Shown here: one piece after another, positions 53,040-61,476 of the stretch | Layout of the letters: each line of letters starts with the position of its first letter | Position numbering within the stretch: position 1 is the first letter of the stretch | From: JAFAMS01 sp049520515 | GTDB taxonomy: Bacteria > Vulcanimicrobiota > Vulcanimicrobiia > Vulcanimicrobiales > Vulcanimicrobiaceae | Direction: 5' to 3' | Assembly: GCA_049520515.1 (NCBI GenBank) | Contig: JBEKPS010000007.1 | Location: 159,266 to 223,265 of the forward strand | Length of the DNA stretch: 64,000 bases | Position numbers and translations under genes: made by a program | Notes under the pieces: model-generated | What the model was told of the DNA's origin: nothing | The model's database searches: none | Seen by the model: only the letters and a program-made list of their open reading frames with translations

Positions 53040-54194
53040 TCACAAGACCGTAAACGCCTCGCGCAGATCCTCGACTAAATCTACCGGGTCTTCCAGACCA
53101 ACATGCAGCCGGACGATTAAGCCCGCGTCTTTCCATTTGCCTGACATTCGTGCCGGTCTGCTCAGCAACACCAAGCTTTCGTAGCCTCCCCAGCTAGCTC
53201 CCAGACCAAAAAGCTTTAGGCGTTCGATCATTGCGATCGCTGCCGCTTCGGAAATTTCGCGTTTGAATAGGAAGGAGAAGAGTCCACTCGCGCCCTGAAA
53301 GTCGCGCTTCCAAAGCTCGTGTCCCGGCGCGCCCGGCAATGCTGGGTACAGAACCTGATCGATTTCTGGGCGTGAGCGCAAGAACGTCGCAACCGTAAGA
53401 GCGCGCTGCGCATGCGCGCTGAGCCTGACACCGAGCGTTCGCAAACCGCGGAGCCCAAGCCAGCAATCATCCGGCGACGCGCTGTAGCCCAGTGCCGCGA
53501 CGGTCTTGCGAACTTGCGCAAAATGCCGTTCGTTGACGACGATGCCGCCGAGAATCACGTCCGAATGCCCGGCGATGTACTTGGTCGCCGCGTGAATCGA
53601 AACGTCGACGCCGTGCGCGATCGCGTTAAAGTAATAGCCCGTCGCCCAGGTGTTGTCGATGGCGGTTGGAATATCGTGCGACTTCGCGACGGCGACGATC
53701 GCGGGAACGTCCTGGACTTCGAACGTCATCGATCCCGGTGATTCCATGTAGATCAAGCGCGTGTTCGGCTTGATGAGGTCGGCGATTCCGGCGCCGATCA
53801 GCGGCTCGTAATACGTCGTCTCGATGCCGAGGTTTTTGAGAACGCCGTCGCACGCGATGCGGCCGGGATGGTACACGGAATCCGGGACGAGCAGATGCTC
53901 TCCGGTTCCCACGAATGCCCCAATCGTAGCGATGATCGCGGCGAGCCCAGATGAGACGGCGATTGCACCGTAGGCATTCTCGAGTGCGGCGAGTGCGGTC
54001 GCGAACGCAAACGTCGTCTCGGTGCCATACGTTCCGTAGAAGAGAACATCACGTTCGGCGCGAGCTTTTTGCGCTGCTTCGAACTCCGCGACCGTTTCGA
54101 ACAGGATCGTCGATGCGCGTTGCACCGATGGATTCACAGGGACGCGTCCCGGCTTGGGCCGCGCGATTTGCCCGAGGAGCGTGTCCTTTCTCAC
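53040..54194 (-). CDS. metC: Cys/Met metabolism PLP enzyme, cystathionine beta-lyase type
   Basis: 384 residues. Start KDTLLGQIARPKPGRVPVNP, aromatic site GTYGTETTFA, PLP Asp in TAIDNTWATGYYFN, Schiff-base Lys in HAATKYIAGHSDVILG (near 196), ending FTVL. The pattern fits MetC-type cystathionine beta-lyase, though gamma-synthase and gamma-lyase share the fold. It lies 6 bases after the peptide-binding protein gene, an unusual pair; perhaps imported peptides or sulfur amino acids feed it. Confidence 0.85.
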   Translation of the reverse strand: MRKDTLLGQIARPKPGRVPVNPSVQRASTILFETVAEFEAAQKARAERDVLFYGTYGTETTFAFATALAALENAYGAIAVSSGLAAIIATIGAFVGTGEHLLVPDSVYHPGRIACDGVLKNLGIETTYYEPLIGAGIADLIKPNTRLIYMESPGSMTFEVQDVPAIVAVAKSHDIPTAIDNTWATGYYFNAIAHGVDVSIHAATKYIAGHSDVILGGIVVNERHFAQVRKTVAALGYSASPDDCWLGLRGLRTLGVRLSAHAQRALTVATFLRSRPEIDQVLYPALPGAPGHELWKRDFQGASGLFSFLFKREISEAAAIAMIERLKLFGLGASWGGYESLVLLSRPARMSGKWKDAGLIVRLHVGLEDPVDLVEDLREAFTVL

Positions 54195-54200
54195 GGCGAG

Positions 54201-55829
54201 CTAGATGTCGACGTTCATCATGTCGTCGAACGGCGTCACGGCGTTCGGATGGAAATTCTGCAGGTCGTCGTTGAAACCGTACATATCCTCGCGAAACGAC
54301 GTCACGATCGTTCCAACGTCTTTCACGACCTGGTCTTGAATCTTCCATGAAAGCTCACGCTGACGTTTTAGATCGTAGGTGTGACGAAAATCAGCGAGCC
54401 ATGCGTCGACCTTCGGATTGCGGTAACGCTCGTCATTTTGTCCGTTCGGCGGAATCTCTTTCGATGAAAAGATGCCGCTAAGATCGCCGACCACATCGTT
54501 TTGCCACGCGAAGAAGATAAGATCGAACTTTCCCCCGTACACAACGCCGCCTTCAGCGTATGGAGCGAAGAAGAGCGGCGGGGCATAGCGGTGGACCTCG
54601 AGATCGATGCCGATTTGCTTCAACCAGTCCTGAATGAGGTCGATCTGCGTATCAGCGTCCGGCGTCCCCGTCGTCGAAGCAGCGACGAGCGCGAGCCGCA
54701 AGCCGTTCTTCGCACGAACGCCGTCGCTGCCGTGCTTCCAACCCGCGCCGTCGAGCAACTTACTCGCTTTATCGAGATCGAACGGGACGATCGGAATGTG
54801 GGGGTCATACATCGGATGAGTCGGTGCCATCAGCGACTCCTGGATGATACCGACGCCGTGACCGACCTTGTCGCGAATGAGCGGTCGATTGATCGCGTAC
54901 CGAACCGCCTCACGCACTGCGAGATCTTTGAACACGTCACGACTCAGGTTCATGTCGATATGGTTGTAAATGTAGCCGGGCTGTCGAAGGACCTTAACTC
55001 CGGAAATCGCCTTGACCCGATCGAGGTATGCGCCGCCGAAGGGATACCAAAAGTCGACTTCATGCGTTGTCAGCTGCGTAACAACGGTGTTCCGGTCAGG
55101 AATGACTCGAAAGATGACTTTGTCCAGCTTGGGTCTTCCGCGCCAATACTTGTCGTTCGCAACCATTTCGACTTGAACGGTACGTTGCCACGAGCTGTAC
55201 TTGAACGGGCCGATCCCGACGGGTAGACTGTTGTACGGTGCGTTGTTGATGTTCGGCAGATTCCCGAGAATATGCTCGGGAAGAATGCACGGATTTGCTC
55301 CGGCGCTCCCACAGAAACCCGGCAAGAACGCCGCGTAGGGCTCCTTCAAATGGATGACGAGCGTGTAGGGATTCGGCGTATCGATTCGCGTGATAAGATC
55401 CCAGCCGCTGCGATCGGTGATGTCGTTGGCGCTGTTCATCATCGCCTTCCACGTGAACACGAAATCGCGCGCATCGAACGGCACCCCGTCTGACCACACA
55501 ACGCCCTTACGCAGATGGAACGTGATCGTTTTGCCGTCGGGACTGATGCCGCCGTTGCGTTGCGTCGGAATGACCGTGGCAAGCTCCGGAACCGGCTGAT
55601 TGTGGATGTCATAGCGAACGAGCCACGCCATCGTAAGGCTACCGAGCAGTCCCAGATTGAAATCTTGCAGCAACACGGGATTCAGCGTGTTGATATCCGA
55701 CGCTGTCGTGTAGCGCAGCGTGTGCGGGATCGTCCAAGGATGACGGGAGCTTTGTGCGCCAACCTTCGTGGCGCCGGCCGCGACAAATCCGGCCATCGCG
55801 AGAGCTGCCTCGCGTCTACGCATCTTCAT
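54201..55829 (-). CDS. ABC-type peptide-binding protein (SBP_bac_5)
   Basis: 542 residues. A leader (RRREAALAMAGFVAAGATK) with two or three Arg before the hydrophobic run resembles a Tat or Sec signal. The mature protein follows the DppA/OppA pattern: LRYTTASDINTLNPVL, GKTITFHLRKGVVWSDGVPF, NDKYWRGRPKLDKVIFRV, and closing fold elements. It binds peptides or other bulky solutes and delivers them to a DppBC-type permease; only a lone DppC (10381-11226) is in the window. It is co-directional with metC. Confidence 0.92.
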   Translation of the reverse strand: MKMRRREAALAMAGFVAAGATKVGAQSSRHPWTIPHTLRYTTASDINTLNPVLLQDFNLGLLGSLTMAWLVRYDIHNQPVPELATVIPTQRNGGISPDGKTITFHLRKGVVWSDGVPFDARDFVFTWKAMMNSANDITDRSGWDLITRIDTPNPYTLVIHLKEPYAAFLPGFCGSAGANPCILPEHILGNLPNINNAPYNSLPVGIGPFKYSSWQRTVQVEMVANDKYWRGRPKLDKVIFRVIPDRNTVVTQLTTHEVDFWYPFGGAYLDRVKAISGVKVLRQPGYIYNHIDMNLSRDVFKDLAVREAVRYAINRPLIRDKVGHGVGIIQESLMAPTHPMYDPHIPIVPFDLDKASKLLDGAGWKHGSDGVRAKNGLRLALVAASTTGTPDADTQIDLIQDWLKQIGIDLEVHRYAPPLFFAPYAEGGVVYGGKFDLIFFAWQNDVVGDLSGIFSSKEIPPNGQNDERYRNPKVDAWLADFRHTYDLKRQRELSWKIQDQVVKDVGTIVTSFREDMYGFNDDLQNFHPNAVTPFDDMMNVDI

Positions 55830-55870
55830 GCGCTAAGAGTCGAGCAAGCAATCCGTCGACCCTTCAAGCG

Positions 55871-55901
55871 AAATCGCCCGGCGCAGAACGCCGGGCGATT
55901 T
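55871..55901. terminator. Strong stem-loop terminator
   Basis: AAATCGCCCGGCG, loop CAGAA, CGCCGGGCGATTT is a perfect 13-bp stem. It has T5 on the + strand and, on the minus strand, A5 before and T3 after it. It lies between the WYD-repeat secreted protein and the peptide-binding protein genes, both minus strand, so it should end the former's transcript. Confidence 0.85.
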
Positions 55902-55921
55902 TTCTGTTTGTCACTTGCTAG

Positions 55922-56383
55922 TTAGGAGCCAGGATGCCAGTTGCCGTTGGAATCGTACCAACCGTTTGAATACGCGTGCCAATTGCCGTTCGAGTCGTAC
56001 CACCCGTTGGCGGCACGGCCTTCATGCCAATTGCCATCGCGGTCATACCAACCGTTGTGATATGAAGGGGCCGGATAGTAGTTGACCGGTGCACCGACGT
56101 TGATCGTGTCGGCGCTCATCGTGCCGTCACCGTTGTAGTGTCCAACGATCGCGATGTTCATGCCGGGCTGGAGATCCGTGCCCGTCGGATTGATTACCGT
56201 ACCGGTGTGCATGAATACGGTCACACCGTTATCCATTGTGAAGCTACTACCGTCACGAGTGGCGATCGTACCGTTCGCGCGTCCATATGCCGATTGCGCC
56301 GTGGCCGCCTGCGGCGACACCGCAAATGCCGTCGTCAGCGCGAAGGCGGTTAGCAGGGTGAGAGTCAGCGTGCGAAGTTTCAT
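55922..56383 (-). CDS. Secreted protein with three WYDxxGNWH repeats
   Basis: 153 residues. A signal peptide (about 1-30, LTLTLLTAFALTTAFAVSP) is followed by a small beta domain (GRANGTIATRDGSSFTMDNG and VTVFMHTGTVINPTGTDL) resembling the DUF5666 class. The tail has three near-identical 11-residue units, NGWYDRDGNWH, NGWYDSNGNWH and NGWYDSNGNWH, separated by EGRAA and AYS. Such aromatic/Asn/Gly repeats are often sugar- or metal-binding surface modules, but these match no family I know. It has its own promoter and terminator. Confidence 0.82.
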   Translation of the reverse strand: MKLRTLTLTLLTAFALTTAFAVSPQAATAQSAYGRANGTIATRDGSSFTMDNGVTVFMHTGTVINPTGTDLQPGMNIAIVGHYNGDGTMSADTINVGAPVNYYPAPSYHNGWYDRDGNWHEGRAANGWYDSNGNWHAYSNGWYDSNGNWHPGS

Positions 56384-56423
56384 TTCCGAGGGAGCTCCTT
56401 CCGGAACACTCCCTTACCCAAGT

Positions 56424-56451
56424 TATGTAGAGAACTACGAGTACAAGTCAA
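56424..56451 (-). promoter_or_regulatory. Promoter of the WYD-repeat protein gene
   Basis: On the minus strand, TTGACT (56446-56451), 16 bases, TACATA (56424-56429), ending about 40 bases before the ATG. GGAAGGAG lies 12 bases upstream of the start, with GGAA closer in. Confidence 0.6.
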
Positions 56452-56463
56452 CGCCGCGCCCGC

Positions 56464-57294
56464 TTACCTGTTGGGCGTTACTGCACTCCGTTCGCTCCAC
56501 CGCGCATACAAATCGATTCTACTATTATCTAGGCTCGGATTTTTGCTGCGCGCTTCCGCAACGCGATGCGGATCGAGCTCGCCGACCGCGACGCCCGGCG
56601 CCTCACCAAGTGAGGTGACGCACACACCGAGCGGGTCGTACAGGACGCTATTGCCGCAGTAGCCGGGCGGACACTGATCGGCTGCGCCGAGATAGACTGT
56701 ATTCTCGATTGCACGTGCGCGCAGCAGCGTTGCGAGGTGCATCTCTTTGAGCGGGCCGGCAAGCCAGGCCGTCGGCAAGAGTAACGTCTGCGCGCCCTCG
56801 CGTACGAGATTTCGCGCCAGCTCAGGGAAACGCAGATCGTAACAGGTCATCGCGCCGAAGCGCATACCGTCGAGCGTGAAGACGAGCGTCTCACCGTCGC
56901 CGGCGCGCATGCGATCCGATTCCCGGTAGCCGAACGCGTCATAGAGGTGAATCTTGCGATAGACGCCGTGAAGGTGGCCGTCGTCGCGCGTCAGCACGAG
57001 CGTGTTGTACACGTGCTTGTCGCCGTCGATCCGCTCGAACATGCCTGCGAGAATCCAGAGATTGTGCCGGTGCGAGAGCTCGCGTAACGTCGAGACGAAC
57101 GTACCGTCGAGCGTCTCCGCGGCGGCATCGAGCGGATCGTGTGGTTTGCCGAATCCGTACATCGACGCTTCGGGGAAGACGAGCAGACGCGCGTCGTGCC
57201 GCGCAGCCGTCATCGCTGCGTCTGCGATATTCTGCCGGTTGAGTGCCTTATCGCTGCCAACGATCAGTTGGCCGAGCGCGAGCTTGACGCTCAT
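56464..57294 (-). CDS. Nitrilase-superfamily carbon-nitrogen hydrolase
   Basis: 276 residues. The Glu-Lys-Cys triad is visible: Glu in VFPEASMYG (near 42), Lys in YRKIHLYD (near 114), Cys in TCYDLRFPELAR (near 150). The DLRFPEL context suggests an omega-amidase or carbamoylase-like branch rather than a true nitrilase. Reaction is hydrolysis of an amide or nitrile; substrate unknown. It overlaps the HD gene by 4 bases. Confidence 0.92.
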   Translation of the reverse strand: MSVKLALGQLIVGSDKALNRQNIADAAMTAARHDARLLVFPEASMYGFGKPHDPLDAAAETLDGTFVSTLRELSHRHNLWILAGMFERIDGDKHVYNTLVLTRDDGHLHGVYRKIHLYDAFGYRESDRMRAGDGETLVFTLDGMRFGAMTCYDLRFPELARNLVREGAQTLLLPTAWLAGPLKEMHLATLLRARAIENTVYLGAADQCPPGYCGNSVLYDPLGVCVTSLGEAPGVAVGELDPHRVAEARSKNPSLDNSRIDLYARWSERSAVTPNR

Positions 57295-58541
57295 CGGGCG
57301 AAGGGGAGCGGTTCGCTTTCGCGCCGCATTCGCGCATCGATATCGCCGCAGAGCGCGCGCGCCTCATGGATCGGTACGCGCTTCTTGTCGGCGAATATCT
57401 TGCGCCAGTAGGCTTTTCCTGAAAGCTTTGCGATCAAATCGGAAGCCTCACGTGCATCGACGATTCCGCGCCGCGTTCCCACCCAAACGGTCGGCGTTGC
57501 GGGGTGACTCGAAAGCGTCGGGACGCCGAGCGGCAAGCGGTGCAGCAGCTCTTCCTGCGCATCGATCCAAATCGCGTCCCCCCACCGTTCGCGCAAGGTC
57601 CGTTCTTGCGCGGTGAACACCGTCAGGTCCCGCTCGGCGGTGAATTCGGCGATCAATGCGTAGGGCGTGATCCGGTCGCGAAGCGCGCGCGCGGCCTCGG
57701 TGTCGACAGTTCGAAGTGCGTCGAAGACCCGAAAATCATCCCAGGCCAGATACTCGCCGATCGGATCGAGTTTGGACGGATCCGGCCACAGCTCGCTCAG
57801 CGCCTCGTGTAATACATGGTCGAACATCCGGGTCGTGTGATGGAAGTACACGGTCGCGAACATCATGTAACGCGCCAGCACGAACGACTCAAGCGCGACG
57901 ACGCCGCGGCCGTCGACGCCGAGCAGCGTCTCGCCGCGCACGTCGAGGATGCGTAGCGAGCCGATGAGCTGATCGACATCGTAGCTGCCGCCCGAAACGC
58001 CGGTGAAGTACGCATCGCGCAGCAGATAGTCCATCCGATCGCAATCGAGATTCGGACCGCTGACAAGCTCGCGTAACACCGGATAGCGCGTCGCTCCGCC
58101 GGCAACGAGCGAGAGCACTTCGAACGAGTCGAGATCCATGTCCGTAAGTGCGCGGTGGACGTCGGGGAGTGCGAGGATCGCGGCCGTACGGGTTTCATGG
58201 CGGCGGCCGAGCACCGCTTCACATGAGTGCGAGAAGGGCCCGTGCCCGATGTCGTGCAGCAAGAGGCTCGCGCGAAGCAGCCGGCGCTGCTTTTGATAGT
58301 CGGCTTCGTCAGAGAAAAATTCCGCCGACTGCGTCCGTAGCGTCGCGAAGACGCGCTCGCCGACGGCGAGCGCCCCGAGCGCGTGCGTAAAGCGCGAATG
58401 TTCAGCGGATGGAAATGCGAGATACGCGAGCCCGAGTTGCCGCAGCCTTCGTAGGCGTTGAAACGCGACCAAGCCGACGAGCCGCATCTCGCCGTCGTCG
58501 AGCTCGATGAACCGGTGAATCGGATCGAAGATACGTTTCAC
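57291..58541 (-). CDS. HD-superfamily phosphohydrolase
   Basis: 416 residues. Start RIFDPIHRFIELDD; metal ligands in HSRFTHALGA and LLLHDIGHGPFSHSCE, a third site in LVSGPNLDCDRMDYLLRDAYF. This is the dGTPase/SAMHD1-like group, often seen as a nucleotide triphosphatase. The C-terminus (IFADKKRVPIHEARALC) is basic. It is co-transcribed with the nitrilase-like gene. Exact nucleotide not deducible. Confidence 0.92.
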   Translation of the reverse strand: MKRIFDPIHRFIELDDGEMRLVGLVAFQRLRRLRQLGLAYLAFPSAEHSRFTHALGALAVGERVFATLRTQSAEFFSDEADYQKQRRLLRASLLLHDIGHGPFSHSCEAVLGRRHETRTAAILALPDVHRALTDMDLDSFEVLSLVAGGATRYPVLRELVSGPNLDCDRMDYLLRDAYFTGVSGGSYDVDQLIGSLRILDVRGETLLGVDGRGVVALESFVLARYMMFATVYFHHTTRMFDHVLHEALSELWPDPSKLDPIGEYLAWDDFRVFDALRTVDTEAARALRDRITPYALIAEFTAERDLTVFTAQERTLRERWGDAIWIDAQEELLHRLPLGVPTLSSHPATPTVWVGTRRGIVDAREASDLIAKLSGKAYWRKIFADKKRVPIHEARALCGDIDARMRRESEPLPFAR

Positions 58542-59169
58542 CTGCGGCCGGAACCCATATTTGACGGGCTTTTTCAGACGCTCACCGTGTCCTGGTTTGC
58601 GTCGGAAGGCAGAAAGACAAACGACGTCGCGGTCACTGCGCGGAGCTTAAGGAAGAGCGCCCGGGGCACTATCGCCTACGATGCCATTTCAGGTCAAATC
58701 GGTCCAAAGGCCAACGAGGCCTCATGAGGCCTTGCTCAAGGGGAAGGATGCGCCAGAGTGCCACCGCCTCCGCGAGCGATTTGGCGACGTGCACGTTAAA
58801 CTTTCCATGCTGGACAGCACGTGGAGATCTTCACGTACTGCAAGATCACCGTCCGATCACACGGGTTGCCCAGCGTCCAAAATCGTTGTCTTGACCACGG
58901 TCTTGCGGCGCGATTGCAGCACGGCGGAAAAGGCGTGCGATCTCTGAGCGGTGCGCTTAGGTTTCGCCCCGTGAGCATCGCTGGGGGCAGCAATCGTCCC
59001 TCGCCCCAAGGAGAGGATGAGCCGTCAGGTAAAGGCCTGCACGTGCCGAGCCGAACCCTAAATTGGGAACCTGGCAAACGGCGTCGAGCCGCCCGTTGCT
59101 TGGGTGACAAGGCCATGCCGCTGTAGTGCGCGGTGTTTCATTAGTGCGGCGCGTAAGTATATATTCGCA
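58542..59169. other. Gene-free 628-base stretch at the edge of an accessory island
   Basis: I found no reading frame with coding character. Short open frames on both strands give Arg/Cys/Ser-rich low-complexity products. A segment near 58990-59030 (CCCTCGCCCCAAGGAGAGGATGA) resembles the GC-rich intergenic repeats common in environmental genomes. No tRNA, RNase P, tmRNA or 6S landmark was seen. TATATT at 59158-59163 ends 6 bases before the next ATG and could be a -10 for a leaderless message. Confidence 0.5.
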
Positions 59170-59859
59170 ATGAGAGAGCGACAAGTCGACGAGGAAGCCA
59201 CGTTGGAGCGTGTACGGCAGTCATTGTCCGTCGACGCCGTCCGGCTTGTTGTCACGCGTCCGCCGCTCCCGATAAGCTCAGAGCAGATCGTCGATCTATC
59301 GAAACGTTTGGTTTCGAAGTTCCAAACTCTCACTCAAGACAGTGAAGACGTGTGGACCTTTTCCACGTCCGGCCGCAGTGCTTTCGTGATTGTTACCAAA
59401 GATCGTGTGCAGTTCTCTATCGAGGAGCGTATGGACGAAGAGATCATCAAGTCCACAATCGGCTCCGCGTTATCTACCGTGCTCGATGCTCTCCATGGTT
59501 CGCCGCCGTACCCGTATGCAATCTACACGCAGGGCTCTTTTGACGCCGACGCTTCGAGCTCGCTGCTGGCCCTTCAAAACCGCGTGCCAGCGTTCCAAGA
59601 ATGCATTCCCGAAAAGTCGACCGGTACAATGGGCGGGGGCCTCCGATTAGTGTTTCGAATCGGCGAGCAGGTGCACGACTGCAAGGTTGAGACATTCTTC
59701 ACGAACCCGAAGAAGTTTTGGGTGTCGGTTGACGCAAACAGTTTATCGATGCCGGCGGAGAACGCCGAAGCACTGGCCGAAGCGCTGACTGAGAAGTACG
59801 ACTTCTTTGTCAACACTTTCGTACCGCACGTCGTCGGGGTCTTCGCGTTCCGTGGCTGA
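59170..59859 (+). CDS. Protein of unknown function, island gene 1
   Basis: 229 residues from ATG 59170; no Shine-Dalgarno, but TATATT ends 6 bases upstream. Soluble and acidic, with alternating helix and strand: VTRPPLPISSEQIVDLSKRL, then VWTFSTSGRSAFVIVTKDRV and FSIEERMDEEIIKSTIGSAL, and a closing helix NAEALAEALTEKYDFFVNTF. The layout recalls the sporadic TIGR04255 proteins of mobile islands, but the similarity is too weak to claim. GC bias at third positions is lower than in the flanking genes. It overlaps the next gene by 8 bases. Confidence 0.65.
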   Translation: MRERQVDEEATLERVRQSLSVDAVRLVVTRPPLPISSEQIVDLSKRLVSKFQTLTQDSEDVWTFSTSGRSAFVIVTKDRVQFSIEERMDEEIIKSTIGSALSTVLDALHGSPPYPYAIYTQGSFDADASSSLLALQNRVPAFQECIPEKSTGTMGGGLRLVFRIGEQVHDCKVETFFTNPKKFWVSVDANSLSMPAENAEALAEALTEKYDFFVNTFVPHVVGVFAFRG

Positions 59860-60175
59860 AGAAGCGGTTATTGATGTGAAGGTTGTCGCCGATGCGCCAC
59901 CGGGGCGCGAGTTGCTTGCGAACGCAAACAGCGCGCTACGTTACTATACCGTCAACCCATCACTGATGGCGCGCAGATTCATAATAGTAGATACGAATGC
60001 GATTCTCGGGATGATCTCTGGGATGTTTTCATCGAGTTCTCAGAATCTTCCGAATGTTGGCGTTGAGACCAAACCGCTTCCGTGGCGTGCACTCGGAACT
60101 CAGCTCGAGATGATGCATTCATCTGAATTTGAAGCTGAGGTCGACTTCGAGGGCAATCCGGAAGACTTCGTCTAG
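59852..60175 (+). CDS. Small protein of unknown function, island gene 2
   Basis: 107 residues from GTG 59852. N-terminus AEEAVIDVKVVADAPPG, middle RRFIIVDTNAILGMISGMF, acidic end SSEFEAEVDFEGNPEDFV. Between 59959 and 60066 another frame also reads in a protein-like way (DGAQIHNSRYECDSRDDLWD), so a frameshift in the middle cannot be excluded. No family recognised. The overlap with gene 1 suggests that they are translated together. Confidence 0.5.
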   Translation: MAEEAVIDVKVVADAPPGRELLANANSALRYYTVNPSLMARRFIIVDTNAILGMISGMFSSSSQNLPNVGVETKPLPWRALGTQLEMMHSSEFEAEVDFEGNPEDFV

Positions 60176-60192
60176 TTCTCCGCGTTTTCGTC

Positions 60193-60786
60193 GTGGATAA
60201 GAATCTCGACGAAGATTGGTGGGTACGCATTGACGGTGACAAAGTAGAACAGGGGCACTACGTTCAACCGGTGTCGTACCCCGTCTACCTGCCGAAGCAT
60301 CTCGAAGAAGCGAAGCGAGGTGGCAAGGCCACATTGAATTTCCGCCAGATGCCAGCGATCACCGCGACGCAGTCGTGTGATTTTGTGAAAGTCAAACGAT
60401 GCGTGCTCGTGAGAGCCATTAGCATCCAAGAGGCGCGAGAAGATGGTTTCGACGACGCGGAGCTTGAGCTAGTACGAAGTGGTCACAGACCACTTTTTTG
60501 CATTTTGGCAGGATGGGACGATCCTCGTGACAAGGAAAAGTGCGTCTTCGTCGATTTTCGCACGACGATTTCCCTGCCAATCGATTATGTCACAAAAGTG
60601 GCGGGAGAAATGGGAAGTCGCCCCGCGCTTAGATCGCCCTACCTCGAATATTTTGCGAGCATGTTTGCACGTTGCTTTGCGCGAGTTGCGCTGCCACTGG
60701 ACCTTCCCGTCTTTGAGGCTCGCGGTGAAAGCGCCGACGCCGAGAAGGGGCGCGAGGAGCCTGACGCCGCAAACGACCAAGGCTAA
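60193..60786 (+). CDS. Protein of unknown function with TQSCD motif, island gene 3
   Basis: 197 residues from GTG 60193. Marks: YPVYLPKHLEEAKR, ITATQSCDFVKVKRCVLVRA near 55, a WDDPRDKEKCVFVDFRT segment, and a C-terminal YLEYFASMFARCFARVALPL. The T-Q-S-C-D element followed by a strand, with the closing FARxFxRVxLP segment, resembles uncharacterised proteins from phage and defence-type islands; the Cys may be functional. The last 25 residues are charged and disordered. It starts 17 bases after gene 2. Confidence 0.68.
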   Translation: MDKNLDEDWWVRIDGDKVEQGHYVQPVSYPVYLPKHLEEAKRGGKATLNFRQMPAITATQSCDFVKVKRCVLVRAISIQEAREDGFDDAELELVRSGHRPLFCILAGWDDPRDKEKCVFVDFRTTISLPIDYVTKVAGEMGSRPALRSPYLEYFASMFARCFARVALPLDLPVFEARGESADAEKGREEPDAANDQG

Positions 60787-60822
60787 CCCGCGAGCCCCAC
60801 CCGACGATCGTTATCCGACTAG

Positions 60823-61450
60823 TCAATTCGTTTGTCGCACGTGAGCTAAGTCTATCGTACTAAGCGAGAGGTGCTCGTAACTTCTTGCAGCGTCATCATC
60901 TCCAAATTCACGCATAAAAGGAACGAAAGAAAGAACGACTCCTGCGACGTTCTCACTCGTTAAGTCTTGGAGCCGGCGGATCTCTCGAATCACTGTACGA
61001 TCCTCGCGCCCTCGCCCTGCAATTGCGTCTTCAGTTCGGGCTTTATAGCCGCGTTGTATGAAGATACACTGTGACTCGTGACGAATTGCCTCGCGTAGGC
61101 CGACGGACGTTAGCCCTAGCGCTTGTGGTTATGTCGGGCCGCTGCGCTCGTTCTGTAAGAATCGCGTTAGCCGCCTCCCATTTATCGGGGTCAATGGCGC
61201 CTTGAAGAAGGATGGGTCGAAGGTTCGCGCAGTGAGTAAGAATTAGGCCCAGAAAGTCGGCTTTAACAGTCTCTGTCATCTGGTCGCGCGCGCGCTGTTC
61301 TGCACTGATTTGGCTCTCTCGCGCTCTTCGCGCGTCCTCTGCGGCACGACTTCTTGCGAGCCGGTCGTTAAGATAAATGCCACGGATGGCTACAAGCGCG
61401 GCCCATGGAACTATCTGCGCGACCGTCCACCAATCGATCGAAGCAATCAT
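60823..61450 (-). pseudogene. Frameshifted membrane-anchored coiled-coil protein
   Basis: From ATG 61450 the frame encodes a membrane segment (WWTVAQIVPWAALVAIRGIY), a charged coiled coil (RLARSRAAEDARRARESQIS) and FLGLILTHCANLRPILLQGA, then DPDKWEAANAILTERAQRPD. It degrades near 61130 and stops at 61043. From about 61128 the next frame continues with clear coding character (LGLTSVGLREAIRHESQCIF; TVIREIRRLQDLTSENVAG; SFVPFMREFGDDDAARSYEH) to a TGA at 60823. The span of 628 bases equals one surplus base. Either the gene is broken or the sequence has a one-base error. If repaired it is a 208-residue protein. Convergent with island genes 1-3. Confidence 0.75.
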
Positions 61451-61476
61451 CGCGGGAGCCGACCACTCGACTCCAT

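Noticed and set aside
52993..53184. 63-residue open frame between Hpt and metC
   Set aside because: Antisense to the metC 3' end over most of its length and without domain character.
58796..59126. Open frames on both strands of about 100 residues
   Set aside because: Cys/Arg/Ser-rich products, no start context and mutual overlap; no evidence of coding.
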